Assembly: GCA_027032075.1 (NCBI GenBank)
Contig: JALVOC010000006.1
Coordinates: 90,429 to 154,428 of the forward strand
Reading direction: 5' to 3'
Length of the DNA stretch: 64,000 nucleotides
Origin: Chromatiales bacterium
GTDB lineage: Bacteria; Pseudomonadota; Gammaproteobacteria; UBA6429; Thiohalophilaceae
Positions 35,401-43,528 of the stretch are shown one piece after another (position 1 is the stretch's first letter; each line of letters begins with the position of its first letter). The notes beneath the pieces are model-generated. The model made no database searches. It saw only the letters and a program-made list of their open reading frames with translations, and was not told the DNA's origin. The translations under genes were made by a program, and so were the position numbers.

Positions 35401-36870
35401 ATGAAATTATTTCGGATCCGTGGAGGAGTACATCCACAAGAGCACAAACAACTGAGCGCGCACAAGGCAATAGAAGTGATGCCGATGCCGGAATTGCTGC
35501 GCATCCCGCTGCAGCAACATATCGGATCACCGGCAGTTCCCGTCGTACGCAAAGGCGATAGCGTGTTGAAAGGACAACTGCTTGCCCACGCTCAGGGAAT
35601 GATCTCCGCACCCGTGCATGCCCCGACCTCCGGCCGCATTATCGCCATCGGTAAACATATCGCACCACACCCATCAGGACTGCCGGTGCGCACGATTACG
35701 CTGAAAGCAGACGGTAATGATCGCTGGATCGATTTACCCGGGCCGGTTGATCCCTTTACGCTCGATGCGAATGAAATCTCGGAACGGGTGGCAGCCGCCG
35801 GTATAGTCGGCATGGGCGGCGCCAGCTTCCCGTCTGCGGTCAAACTGAATCTGGGAAAACGTTTCAGCCTGCATACACTGGTAATCAACGGCGCGGAATG
35901 TGAGCCCTATCTGACCTGTGATGACAGGCTGATGCGCGAACACGCAACGGAAATTCTGGATGGCGTTCGCATCATGATGCGCGCCCTGGGTGTTGCGCAC
36001 TGCCTGTTTGCCATCGAGAGCAACAAAGCACAGGCCCATGAGGCCATCAGCAAGGCAGCCGGCAATCACAACGGCATACGCACGGTTAAGGTTCCGGTTC
36101 GCTACCCCATGGGCTCGGAAAAACATCTTGTCCAGACCCTGACAGGAGAGGAAACCCCCGCACGCGCCCTCACCGCCGATATCGGTGTGGTGGTGCACAA
36201 TGTCGCTACCGCCTTTGCCGTGCATGAAGCCGTGCGGTTCCATCTTCCTTTGATTTCACGTGTGGTGACAGTCAGTGGCGGTGCCATCAAACATCCCCGT
36301 AACCTGCGCGTCGCCGTGGGCACACCGGTCAGAGAGTTGTTGGCGCATTGTGGTGGTTTCCGTGAAGAACCGGCCCGCCTTTTAAGTGGCGGCCCGATGA
36401 TGGGTCAACCGATAATCAACACCGGCATCCCCGTTGTCAAAGGCAGCAACGCTGTCCTCGCCCTTACCGCGGCAGAAACAGCAACACACCCCGCGATGCC
36501 ATGCATCCGTTGCGGCAGTTGCGTCAAGGCCTGCCCCTGCGGACTGGTGCCGGTGGAGATCTCCGCCCGTACCCGTCATGGTGATCTCCAGGGTGCCGCT
36601 GATCTTGGGTTAATGGACTGCATCTCATGCGGTTCCTGTGCCTATGTCTGTCCCTCCCATCTTCCGCTGGTGCAGTACTTCAATTACGCCAAGGGCGAAC
36701 TGACCGCACGGCAACGTGCGGAACACAAACAAAAGGAAACCAAACGCCTTGCGGAACAACGTGCGGAACGTATTGCCCGCGAGAAAAAAGCAAAACGTGA
36801 AGCCATGATGCGCCGCCGGCAAGCAGCCAGGAAAAGAACAAAAAGCGAAAAAGCGGGAGCGAACGTATGA
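35401..36870 (+). CDS. rnfC: RnfC, NADH/FMN and FeS subunit of the Rnf complex
   Basis: 489 residues. N-terminal HPQEHKQLSAHKAIEVMPMP and a Nuo51-like FMN/NADH domain (GMGGASFPSAVKLNL, VINGAECEPYLTCDD), then two [4Fe-4S] motifs CIRCGSCVKACPCGL and CISCGSCAYVCPSHL. The C-terminus is short and strongly basic, without the long alanine-rich tail of enteric RnfC. It overlaps rnfD by 4 bases. Confidence 0.96.
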   Translation: MKLFRIRGGVHPQEHKQLSAHKAIEVMPMPELLRIPLQQHIGSPAVPVVRKGDSVLKGQLLAHAQGMISAPVHAPTSGRIIAIGKHIAPHPSGLPVRTITLKADGNDRWIDLPGPVDPFTLDANEISERVAAAGIVGMGGASFPSAVKLNLGKRFSLHTLVINGAECEPYLTCDDRLMREHATEILDGVRIMMRALGVAHCLFAIESNKAQAHEAISKAAGNHNGIRTVKVPVRYPMGSEKHLVQTLTGEETPARALTADIGVVVHNVATAFAVHEAVRFHLPLISRVVTVSGGAIKHPRNLRVAVGTPVRELLAHCGGFREEPARLLSGGPMMGQPIINTGIPVVKGSNAVLALTAAETATHPAMPCIRCGSCVKACPCGLVPVEISARTRHGDLQGAADLGLMDCISCGSCAYVCPSHLPLVQYFNYAKGELTARQRAEHKQKETKRLAEQRAERIAREKKAKREAMMRRRQAARKRTKSEKAGANV

Positions 36871-37961
36871 GTCATACCCCGCTTTTCAGTGCACCCCATG
36901 CGCACCAGGCAACCAGCATCAGGCGCACCATGTGGCTGGTGATACTTGCGTTGTTGCCCGCCACTGTTTACGGCTTGTATCTGTTCGGCTGGCCGGCGCT
37001 CAACCTGTTCGTCGTGACGGTTGCCTCGGCCTTGCTGGCGGAAGCGTTCTCTCTGCGCCTTGCCGGCAAAGCCGTCAAACCATTTTTGTTCGATGGCTCT
37101 GCTCTCCTCACCGGCTGGTTACTGGCCCTGACCCTGCCGCCCTGGGCGCCCTGGTGGATCGGTGTGGTGGGCGCCTTGCTGGCAATTGTCATCGGCAAAC
37201 AGGTATTCGGCGGCATCGGGCAAAACCTTTTCAATCCGGCCATGGTGGCACGTGTTGCGCTGCTCATTTCCTTTCCGCTGGAAATGACCACTTTCCTCAC
37301 GCCTCTGCCGATGTTTTCGGCGAATGCCCCGAGTTTCGTCGAAGGCCTTGCCATCAGTTTCAGCCAGGGCATAAACCTCGATGCCGTTAGCAGCGCATCC
37401 CTGCTGGGACACGTGAAAACCGAACTGGGTCAGGGCCATCTCCTGCCCGATGTACTCACGAGTGTCTACGATTTAAAAACGCTTTTGAGTGGAAATACGC
37501 CAGGCAGTCTCGGCGAAACATCCGCCCTGCTGATCCTCGTGGGGGGGCTGCTTTTATTGTTCCTCCGCATCATCAGTTGGCACATCCCGCTGGCCATGCT
37601 GGGGACGCTTGCCATGATGGCGACGTTTTTCCATTGGCTGGATCCGGCTCATTATCCCGATGCGGTTTACCACCTGTTCTCCGGTGCCGCCATGTTGGGC
37701 GCCTTCTTTATCGCCACCGATCTGGTGACCTCACCGGTTACGGCACGCGGCCAGTTACTCTTCGGTGCCGGTTGCGGTCTGCTGGTCTATATCATCCGCA
37801 CCTGGGCCGCTTATCCCGAAGGCGTTGCCTTCGCCGTGCTGTTGATGAACGCAACCACGCCTTTGATCGATCACTATCTTAAACCCCGTATTTACGGCCG
37901 CAGGCGGGATGGCTCGCCACTGCAACATCGAAACAGGCTGTCAGAAGGTGGTGGAACATGA
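36867..37961 (+). CDS. rnfD: RnfD, flavinylated membrane subunit of the Rnf complex
   Basis: 364 residues, multi-spanning. The region AGKAVKPFLFDGSALLTGWL, FGGIGQNLFNPAMVARV and HLFSGAAMLGAFFIATDLVT are NqrB/RnfD family features. The expected covalent FMN motif S-G-A-T appears as DAVSSASLL, so the acceptor would be S178 rather than threonine. It forms the periplasmic-side flavin relay with RnfG. Confidence 0.95.
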   Translation: MSHTPLFSAPHAHQATSIRRTMWLVILALLPATVYGLYLFGWPALNLFVVTVASALLAEAFSLRLAGKAVKPFLFDGSALLTGWLLALTLPPWAPWWIGVVGALLAIVIGKQVFGGIGQNLFNPAMVARVALLISFPLEMTTFLTPLPMFSANAPSFVEGLAISFSQGINLDAVSSASLLGHVKTELGQGHLLPDVLTSVYDLKTLLSGNTPGSLGETSALLILVGGLLLLFLRIISWHIPLAMLGTLAMMATFFHWLDPAHYPDAVYHLFSGAAMLGAFFIATDLVTSPVTARGQLLFGAGCGLLVYIIRTWAAYPEGVAFAVLLMNATTPLIDHYLKPRIYGRRRDGSPLQHRNRLSEGGGT

Positions 37962-38605
37962 GCACGGTTGCAGAACCCGCGTACCGGCAACGTATCGCTT
38001 ACCATGCAACCCTGCTGGGTGGCTTCGCCACACTGGCGGCAACCCTGCTGCTACTGGGTAATCTGAGTACACGGGCACCGATAGAAAAGCGCCTGGCCGA
38101 GGACATGCTTGCTTCGCTAAGTCAGGTTATTCCGCCAGGCGTGCACGATAACAATCTGTTGGATGATGTAATGATTTTTTCAGACAAAGCAGAGGATGCA
38201 CTAAAGGTCTATCAGGCAAAAAAAGGGAACAGCGTCACTGCTGTCGCCTTTGGGATCACCGCACAGGGCTATGCCGGTGATATCAAAATGGTCCTGGGTA
38301 TCGGCAGGGACGGAAACATTCTCGGTGTGAGGGTGCTGACACATGCTGAAACGCCCGGCCTTGGAGACAGGATCGAAGTGAAGAAAAGTGACTGGATCCT
38401 TGGCTTCAACGGCTTGTCCCTCAACAACACGCCTGCCTCCCACTGGCACGTAAAAAAAGACGGCGGCCGTTTCGATCAGTTCAGCGGTGCCACCATCACA
38501 CCGAGAGGGGTGGTGAAAGCCATAAAAGAGGGGCTGGATTTTTTCACTGCGAACAAAAGTGTTTTGCTCAATGCCGCGCAGACTGAAACAAAGGAGGCAG
38601 AATGA
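37958..38605 (+). CDS. rnfG: RnfG, periplasmic flavoprotein subunit of the Rnf complex
   Basis: 215 residues. One N-terminal membrane helix (ATLLGGFATLAATLLLLGNL) and a periplasmic FMN-binding domain (GYAGDIKMVLGIGRDGNILG, HAETPGLGDRIE). The covalent FMN site is FDQFSGATIT, with acceptor T179. ApbE, encoded in the nifEN operon, is the likely flavin transferase. It overlaps rnfD and rnfE by 4 bases each. Confidence 0.95.
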   Translation: MSTVAEPAYRQRIAYHATLLGGFATLAATLLLLGNLSTRAPIEKRLAEDMLASLSQVIPPGVHDNNLLDDVMIFSDKAEDALKVYQAKKGNSVTAVAFGITAQGYAGDIKMVLGIGRDGNILGVRVLTHAETPGLGDRIEVKKSDWILGFNGLSLNNTPASHWHVKKDGGRFDQFSGATITPRGVVKAIKEGLDFFTANKSVLLNAAQTETKEAE

Positions 38606-39297
38606 AAGTGAAGTACAGCCGCATCCTGCTTGACGGGTTGTGGCACAACAATATCGTCTTCGGCCAAATGCTGGCATTGTGCCCCCTCTTGGCCGTAACC
38701 AGCACCGCCACCAACGGACTGGGAATGGGATTGGCATCCACGGCTGTGCTGCTTGCTTCCGGCTTGTCCGTTTCGCTATTCCGCGGTTTGATCACAGCGG
38801 AAGTGCGCATTCCGGTGTTTGTCCTGATCATCGCCACCATCGTAACCCTGGTCGATATGGGCATGAATGCCTGGATGCACGAATTGTACAAGGTATTGGG
38901 TTTATTTATTCCCCTCATCGTCACCAATTGCGCAATCCTTGGCCGTGCCGAATCCTTTGCCTCCCGCCACTCACCTCTGCCATCCATGCTGGACGGATTG
39001 ATGATGGGTCTCGGATTCACCTTTGCACTCGTGTTACTCGGTGCCGTCAGGGAAATGCTGGGCAGTGGCACTCTCTTCGCCAACGCCTCACTGCTGCTTG
39101 GTGATGGGTTTTCCTTTATGGAAATGGAGTTGCTTTCCGGTTATAAAGGTTTCCTGCTGGTTGTATTACCACCTGGCGGCTTTCTGGTACTCGGCTTTCT
39201 GTTGGCAGGCAAACGCCTGCTGGAAGCCCGTCTAAAACAAAGGAAGCAGCAAGTGATACGAAAAGACTTACTCATCGAAAACCCTGCAACCACTTAA
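38602..39297 (+). CDS. rnfE: RnfE, membrane subunit of the Rnf complex
   Basis: 231 residues, six membrane helices, paralogue of RnfA in inverted topology. Motifs: LWHNNIVFGQMLALCPLLAVT and LFIPLIVTNCAILGRAESFA with the paired membrane cysteines, and GLGFTFALVLLGAVREMLGSG. A hydrophilic C-terminal tail follows. Confidence 0.95.
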   Translation: MKVKYSRILLDGLWHNNIVFGQMLALCPLLAVTSTATNGLGMGLASTAVLLASGLSVSLFRGLITAEVRIPVFVLIIATIVTLVDMGMNAWMHELYKVLGLFIPLIVTNCAILGRAESFASRHSPLPSMLDGLMMGLGFTFALVLLGAVREMLGSGTLFANASLLLGDGFSFMEMELLSGYKGFLLVVLPPGGFLVLGFLLAGKRLLEARLKQRKQQVIRKDLLIENPATT

Positions 39298-39315
39298 ATG
39301 ACAAAAGGTGATTAA

Positions 39316-39576
39316 ATGAATGTCGGCGTCGTCTATGCCAGGGCGGAAAAACAGGTATGGTTAAAACTGGAAGTGGCGGAAGGCAGTAGCGTCATGGATG
39401 CGATTGAGACATCCGGAATCCTCGAGCAGTTTCCGGAAATAGACCTGAGCAAACAAAAAGTTGGCATTTTTGGCAAGCTCACCCGGCTCGATACCATTTT
39501 AAAAGAAGGTCAGCGGGTGGAAATCTACCGGCCAATTACAGCAGACGCGGAAATGGCGGAAAGGCGCCGCGACTGA
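39316..39576 (+). CDS. rnfH: RnfH-family small protein
   Basis: 86 residues, beta-grasp (ubiquitin-like) fold. GVVYARAEKQVWLKLEV and VGIFGKLTRLDTILKEGQRVEIYRP are family signatures. In nif-linked rnf operons it ends the cluster; its function is not known. A GGTGATTAA leader precedes the ATG. Confidence 0.93.
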   Translation: MNVGVVYARAEKQVWLKLEVAEGSSVMDAIETSGILEQFPEIDLSKQKVGIFGKLTRLDTILKEGQRVEIYRPITADAEMAERRRD

Positions 39577-39626
39577 CACCGCCCGGCCATAACAAACAAG
39601 CGCATACCTGCCAGCGACTGGACTGA

Positions 39627-40064
39627 TTATTGCAAACACCTTCCCAGTGCTATCGCCCTTTGCCGGTTTACCACGCTCTCCCGGTACAAAAAATTGATAA
39701 TCGATTTCACCCCCCTGGTACTTATTTCCTCATTCTTAATCATTTTTTTCATCGTCAGGCAATCTGCCTGCCTTTCCTGTGCGAGGGTATTCATCCCCAC
39801 ATGTCCCAGCAGGATATGCGCACACTCATGCTTCACAATAAATTCCTGCATCAACGGGGAGTAATCGTTCAGAAGCGTCTCGTTGATCAATATCCTGACA
39901 TCATCGCCAAGTCCGTGTTGCACCATGGCAGGAGTGGTAATGGCGGTGGTCTTCACAATCGGCACATCCTGCTCTTCACTCAGCACGCACTCGAATTCAA
40001 CCTCTGCCCATGTGTCAAAAGCGACGAGCCAGAAAAGAAACGCGATCAGTGTCAAAACTCTCAT
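39627..40064 (-). CDS. Small exported HExxH protein, putative metallopeptidase-like
   Basis: 145 residues from ATG 40064, with AGGGGGA upstream. A signal peptide (MRVLTLIAFLFWLVAFDTWA) is followed by a short domain with KHECAHILLGHVGMN, a zinc-type HExxH motif, and QERQADCLTMKKM with a possible third ligand. It resembles minimal M48-like or DUF2268-like peptidases, but no full family match is recognised. It is convergent with rnfH. Confidence 0.75.
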   Translation of the reverse strand: MRVLTLIAFLFWLVAFDTWAEVEFECVLSEEQDVPIVKTTAITTPAMVQHGLGDDVRILINETLLNDYSPLMQEFIVKHECAHILLGHVGMNTLAQERQADCLTMKKMIKNEEISTRGVKSIINFLYRESVVNRQRAIALGRCLQ

Positions 40065-40323
40065 TCCATCCCCCTGGAAACGAACCATACCGAGTTATTG
40101 CCACGCCCATCGAACTTATCCGGCCCTGTGTATACTGAAAAAACCCGGCGATTGAAATGCATTCTAGCACCAGCATGGCTGTACGGCATCCACGGCAAAC
40201 CTTGTAACCACGAGTATACTGGATTCAACTCAACAAGGAACAAGGGGAAAGTTCGTGACGGTTGTCACCCGGCACTCGTCCGCAAAACCAGGCTCTGCCG
40301 GGAACCTCATGGCGAAATAAAAA

Positions 40324-40345
40324 AGCCCTGGGACTGAACAGGGCT
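40324..40345 (-). terminator. Terminator after tRNA-His
   Basis: AGCCCTG..CAGGGCT stem with an eight-base loop, followed on the minus strand by TTTTATTT. It lies 17 bases after the tRNA-His end. Confidence 0.8.
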
Positions 40346-40361
40346 AAGTTATTGATTTATA

Positions 40362-40438
40362 TGGGGTGGCTGATGGGACTCGAACCCACGACGACTGGAA
40401 TCACAATCCAGGGCTCTACCAACTGAGCTACAGCCACC
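40362..40438 (-). tRNA. tRNA-His (GUG)
   Basis: Full cloverleaf with anticodon GTG in CTGGATTGTGATTCCAG, D-loop AGCTCAGTTGGTAGAGC and T-arm GTGGGTTCGAGTCCCAT. The extra G at -1 opposite C73 is present and CCA is encoded. Confidence 0.96.
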
Positions 40439-40536
40439 ATAAAAAAGTAACGAGACAGGCAAGACACCTCTCTGCAAACCACCAAGGGCAATTCAGCCCT
40501 ATGATACCGGTTTTTCTTCGTGAAAAAACCCGAAAT

Positions 40537-41065
40537 TGGCGCGCCCGGCAGGACTCGAACCTGCTACCCTCGGCTTAGCTTACCAACTACAGCTTTCACT
40601 GCCAAAAAATGGTGCGGGTAAAATTTTCGATCTCCGGCAGATAACATGCCAGAATCGACTCCGGCCCCATTTTTCGTTTGTGGTCTGGACCATCTCTTCA
40701 CCATTACAGGTGCTGCACGTATGGCCTCTACGGAACCCCACGACAATCAGAGGTAAACGCTGCCGCCCACTCTGATTTCATCCTCAGGCACATCTACCCT
40801 CAGGGTGACACACTTGTCATCGTCCTCTGAAGGCCCCCCCTGAGCCTTCGATACGCCTGGGCTTGCCCGTAGGCGTGTGGCGCCTGCCACACCGTCAAAC
40901 GGGTAAACCATGGGTTTCCTCGGGATCACCATCAGCACAACCTGTTAAGGCTTCCCCGATACAGTGCAGTCCACTCTACAGGTTTTGTTTCCCTGCAGAG
41001 GCTCCTCTTTACACGCATAATGCGAGCTTAAAGGCCGATGCTCTATCCAGATGAGCTACGGGCGC
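40537..41065 (-). tRNA. tRNA-Arg (UCU), interrupted by a group I intron
   Basis: The 5' exon is 41031-41065 (GCGCCCGTAGCTCATCTGGA onward, ending CGGCCTT) and the 3' exon is 40537-40578 (CTAAGCCGAGGGTAGCAGGT onward, CCA encoded). Joined, they give a perfect 77-nt tRNA with stem TCGGC/GCCGA and loop CTTCTAA, anticodon TCT, and a 7-bp acceptor GCGCCCG/CGGGCGC. The split falls between U34 and C35. It sits between tRNA-Pro and tRNA-His, as expected for gammaproteobacteria. Confidence 0.95.
40579..41030 (-). ncRNA. Group I intron in tRNA-Arg (UCU)
   Basis: 452 nt, bounded by U before and G at the end (GGTAAG), as required for group I. Core elements appear in order: P TCGGGGAAGCC (40949-40959), Q GATCCCGAGGAAACC (40913-40927), R CCGTAGAGGCCATACGTGC (within 40713-40733) and S GGTGAAGAGATGGTCC (within 40682-40702). 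P4 (CGGG/CCCG) and P7 (GGCCA/TGGTC) pair. P1 can pair exon CCTT with intron GAGG, with a CGCA-TTA-TGCG hairpin beside it. CTCTGCAGG/CCTGTAGAG forms a P2-like stem. No homing endonuclease is encoded. Similar small introns are known in tRNA-Leu, tRNA-Ile and tRNA-Arg genes. Confidence 0.92.
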
Positions 41066-41475
41066 ATAGCTCCGGTTTATTACAACCGGAGGCGGGATTT
41101 TATGCCGTTAGCATCCGGATTGAAACCCTGTGTGGTAAATCAGGGTGGGCCGCCGTCGCTACGCTCCGGCGTTCAACGCATTTTCAATGCGTTGTCGAAC
41201 CCGCCTTTTTGATTTCGTCGGGGGTTCGAATCCGGCTTCGTTAGCAACGTCATTCCTGACCGCACCTACTGACGACTTACCACCATCTTGGTCGGGGTAG
41301 AGGGATTATTCGGGCTGCGCCCTCACCCCTTCGGGGCCGCCGTCGCTACGCTCCGGCGTTCAACGCATTTTCAATGCGTTGTCGAACCCGCCTTTTTGAT
41401 TTCGTCGGGGGTTCGAATCCGGCTTCGTTAGCAACGTCATTCCTGACCGCACCTGCTGGCGACTTACCACCATCT
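41066..41475. other. Repeat-filled spacer between tRNA-Pro and tRNA-Arg
   Basis: 410 bases without a gene. Most of it is the 187-bp tandem duplication described separately; the part next to tRNA-Arg (41066-41146) has a short hairpin (CTCCGGTTT..AAACCGGAG-like, CTCCGG/CCGGAG) and nothing else that I can name. Confidence 0.6.
41147..41305. repeat. Tandem duplication unit 1, with tRNA-Pro 3'-end copy
   Basis: About 159 bases repeated nearly exactly 187 bases further on (41334-41492). The unit contains a hairpin (ACGCATT..AATGCGT), an inverted copy of a tRNA T-arm (GTCGGGGGTTCGAATCC at 41217-41233) and at its end TGGTCGGGGTAGAGGGATT (41289-41307), identical to the tRNA-Pro 3' end. Confidence 0.85.
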
Positions 41476-41492
41476 TGGTCGGGGTAGAGGGA
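41334..41492. repeat. Tandem duplication unit 2, running into tRNA-Pro
   Basis: Second unit of the 187-bp-period duplication. Its end is the true 3' part of the tRNA-Pro gene. Only a few bases differ from unit 1 (for example CACCTGCTGGCG against CACCTACTGACG). Confidence 0.85.
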
Positions 41493-41552
41493 TTCGAACC
41501 CCCGACATCCTGCTCCCAAAGCAGGCGCGCTACCAGACTGCGCTATACCCCG
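41476..41552 (-). tRNA. tRNA-Pro (UGG)
   Basis: Cloverleaf with anticodon TGG in CCTGCTTTGGGAGCAGG, acceptor CGGGGTA/TACCCCG, T-arm GTCGGGGGTTCGAATCC and encoded CCA. Confidence 0.96.
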
Positions 41553-41984
41553 ATATTCCCGGTTCCTGGCCGGCTTCGCGGGCCGTGAACAAGGGTGGCG
41601 ATAATACTCATCATGCGTTGAAAGGTCAATTTCTGCGGAAAAAAGATACACCTATTCACTGCTGTCCCCTTAACTCCCTCTCCCGCCGGGAGAGGGTTGG
41701 GGTGAGGGGATCAAAAACCGGGTAACGCATTGTTTTATTTACCCCCTCATCCTGGCCTTCTTCCGGAGGGAGAAGGAATCGCTTCGATTGACCGGCAGGG
41801 CCAATTTTATCTCATCAATATCATTCAGTATTTGTACCCGTTTCATTATCAAGGGTTTGCCAAATATCAGGATTGAGTCAGTGGGACGGCAATGATACCT
41901 ATTATATGTTCCTCTGGAATCCGGGAGGAAACCGTGCGATCATGCGCGAAGTTTTCCTCCTCACGATTTGGGTAGCAGTTCTCC
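41553..41984. other. tRNA-Pro to folD intergenic region
   Basis: 432 bases without a gene. It holds the inverted repeat at 41675-41776 and, next to folD, an AT-rich stretch that should contain the folD promoter. Nothing else is recognised. Confidence 0.6.
41675..41776. repeat. Imperfect inverted repeat of the CCCTCTCCC..GGGAGAGGG type
   Basis: The left arm (CCCTCTCCCGCCGGGAGAGG onward) and right arm (CCCCTCATCCTGGCCTTCTT onward) are about 34 bp each, imperfectly complementary, with a 33-base spacer. This GGTTGGGGTGAGGG type of intergenic repeat is widespread in gammaproteobacteria. Confidence 0.7.
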
Positions 41985-42848
41985 ATGAGTGCACAAATTA
42001 TTGACGGTAAGGCGATCGCCTTGGCAATACGTCAGCATGTCAAAAAACGCGTGGATGCCCGGCTGGCGGCAGGCAGGCGGCCGCCGGGGCTGGCGGTCAT
42101 CCTGGTGGGGAATGATCCGGCCTCCGAGGTGTATGTTCGCAACAAGCGCAAAGCATGTGACGAAGCCGGACTTCTCTCCTTTTCACACGATCTGCCAAGC
42201 GAAACCACGCAGGAAGCCCTGCTGGCATTGATCGATGAAATGAACGCCGATCCCCGCGTCGACGGCATTCTGGTGCAACTGCCGTTACCACCACATATCG
42301 ATCAGGAAACCGTGATCGAACGCATTCGTCCCGACAAGGATGTAGATGGTTTTCATCCTTACAATGTCGGACGGCTTGCCTTGCGCGTTCCGGTTTTACG
42401 GCCCTGCACCCCGCGCGGCGTGATGACGCTGCTCGAACATATCGGCCAGCCTTTCAAGGGACAGGATGCCGTGGTGGTCGGGGCGTCCAATCATGTGGGA
42501 CGACCCATGGGACTGGAACTCCTGCTGGCGGGCTGTACGGTCACCACCTGTCACCGTTTTACCCGGGATCTGCAAAGCCATGTCCGCCGTGCGGACATTG
42601 TGGTGGTGGCAGTGGGCAAACCGGGCATCGTCAAAGGGGAATGGATCAAACCGGGCGCGGTGGTGATCGATGTTGGTATCAACCGCACCGAGGAAGGCCG
42701 CTTGGTGGGGGATATCGAATTCGACTCAGCGAAGAAAAATGCCGGCTGGATCACACCGGTACCCGGTGGTGTGGGCCCGATGACCGTCGCCACATTGATC
42801 CAGAACACCACCGATGCGGCCGATCAGTTCCATGATCCGCTCAGCTGA
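41985..42848 (+). CDS. folD: FolD, methylenetetrahydrofolate dehydrogenase/cyclohydrolase
   Basis: 287 residues. [14 protein letters not shown] with the catalytic lysine, [48 protein letters not shown] and [15 protein letters not shown] are all diagnostic. It interconverts 5,10-methylene-THF and 10-formyl-THF in one-carbon metabolism. The usual GRS-x-VG reads GASNHVGRP here, a substitution of RS by SN in the NADP loop. Confidence 0.96.
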   Translation: MSAQIIDGKAIALAIRQHVKKRVDARLAAGRRPPGLAVILVGNDPASEVYVRNKRKACDEAGLLSFSHDLPSETTQEALLALIDEMNADPRVDGILVQLPLPPHIDQETVIERIRPDKDVDGFHPYNVGRLALRVPVLRPCTPRGVMTLLEHIGQPFKGQDAVVVGASNHVGRPMGLELLLAGCTVTTCHRFTRDLQSHVRRADIVVVAVGKPGIVKGEWIKPGAVVIDVGINRTEEGRLVGDIEFDSAKKNAGWITPVPGGVGPMTVATLIQNTTDAADQFHDPLS

Positions 42849-42869
42849 ACTTCCCCTTGCTGAATATTT

Positions 42870-43487
42870 TTATTGGGGATTCAAATACTTACCAGCCTTT
42901 TGCGGTAAATCCCCAAAACACTGACGGTACTCCTGCGTGGCCATCACTCCCCGGGGATCACCCAGGGCGGCATCGATTTCATCCTCGTCCAGAAGCAGAT
43001 TGACTTCGCGCCCGTTGAGGCGGCCCGTGCAGCGTTCGACGATCCGGTAACCAGAGGCATCAAAACTGCGAAAGGCGTGCAGCCCCTTGTTGTAGCGGTG
43101 CAGGGTGATCAGGGTCTGGGTCGGTGCATTGTGATAAACCGGCAGGTAAGCAGCCGCATAATCCCGCACCACCCTGCCCTGCGAATCATGCAGATAGACC
43201 TCGATGGTATGCAGCTGTTGTGGATTCTGCTTCTCCCATTGCACCTTGCTGATCAGCCGATCACCTATATAGAAAGATTCCTCCAGATAGAAGTCCGGCA
43301 TCTGGGCATAGCCGCCGCTGCGGGTTTTTTTACTGACATTCTGTTGCCTGATCCGTTGCCGGTGCAGCTTGAGCAGGTTTTGGGCAAACTGATTCCAGAT
43401 ACGTATGTGCCGGTTGTCCTGCTGCAGTGGTTCGGCATTGGCCGCAGCGGCTGACACCAATCCCGCAAAAATGAAATATCGCCACAT
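42870..43487 (-). CDS. Exported protein of unknown function
   Basis: 205 residues with a signal peptide (MWRYFIFAGLVSAAAANA). Seen after it: a basic helical stretch, FYLEESFYIGDRLISKVQWE, HTIEVYLHDSQGRVVRDYAAAYLP and CTGRLNGREVNLLLDEDEID. Predicted periplasmic, no family recognised. It shares the minus strand with cysS upstream and may be read with it. Confidence 0.8.
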   Translation of the reverse strand: MWRYFIFAGLVSAAAANAEPLQQDNRHIRIWNQFAQNLLKLHRQRIRQQNVSKKTRSGGYAQMPDFYLEESFYIGDRLISKVQWEKQNPQQLHTIEVYLHDSQGRVVRDYAAAYLPVYHNAPTQTLITLHRYNKGLHAFRSFDASGYRIVERCTGRLNGREVNLLLDEDEIDAALGDPRGVMATQEYRQCFGDLPQKAGKYLNPQ

Positions 43488-43528
43488 TTCGATCGTCCCT
43501 TTGTGTCTTTGTTTGCCCGCGGGGCCGC

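Noticed and set aside
40747-40938. Open frame within the tRNA-Arg intron as a homing endonuclease
   Set aside because: 63 codons, no LAGLIDADG, HNH or GIY-YIG motif, and it overlaps the conserved Q element region.
41147-41492. The repeats near tRNA-Pro as a CRISPR array
   Set aside because: Only two long units with no short regular spacers, and no cas gene in the window.
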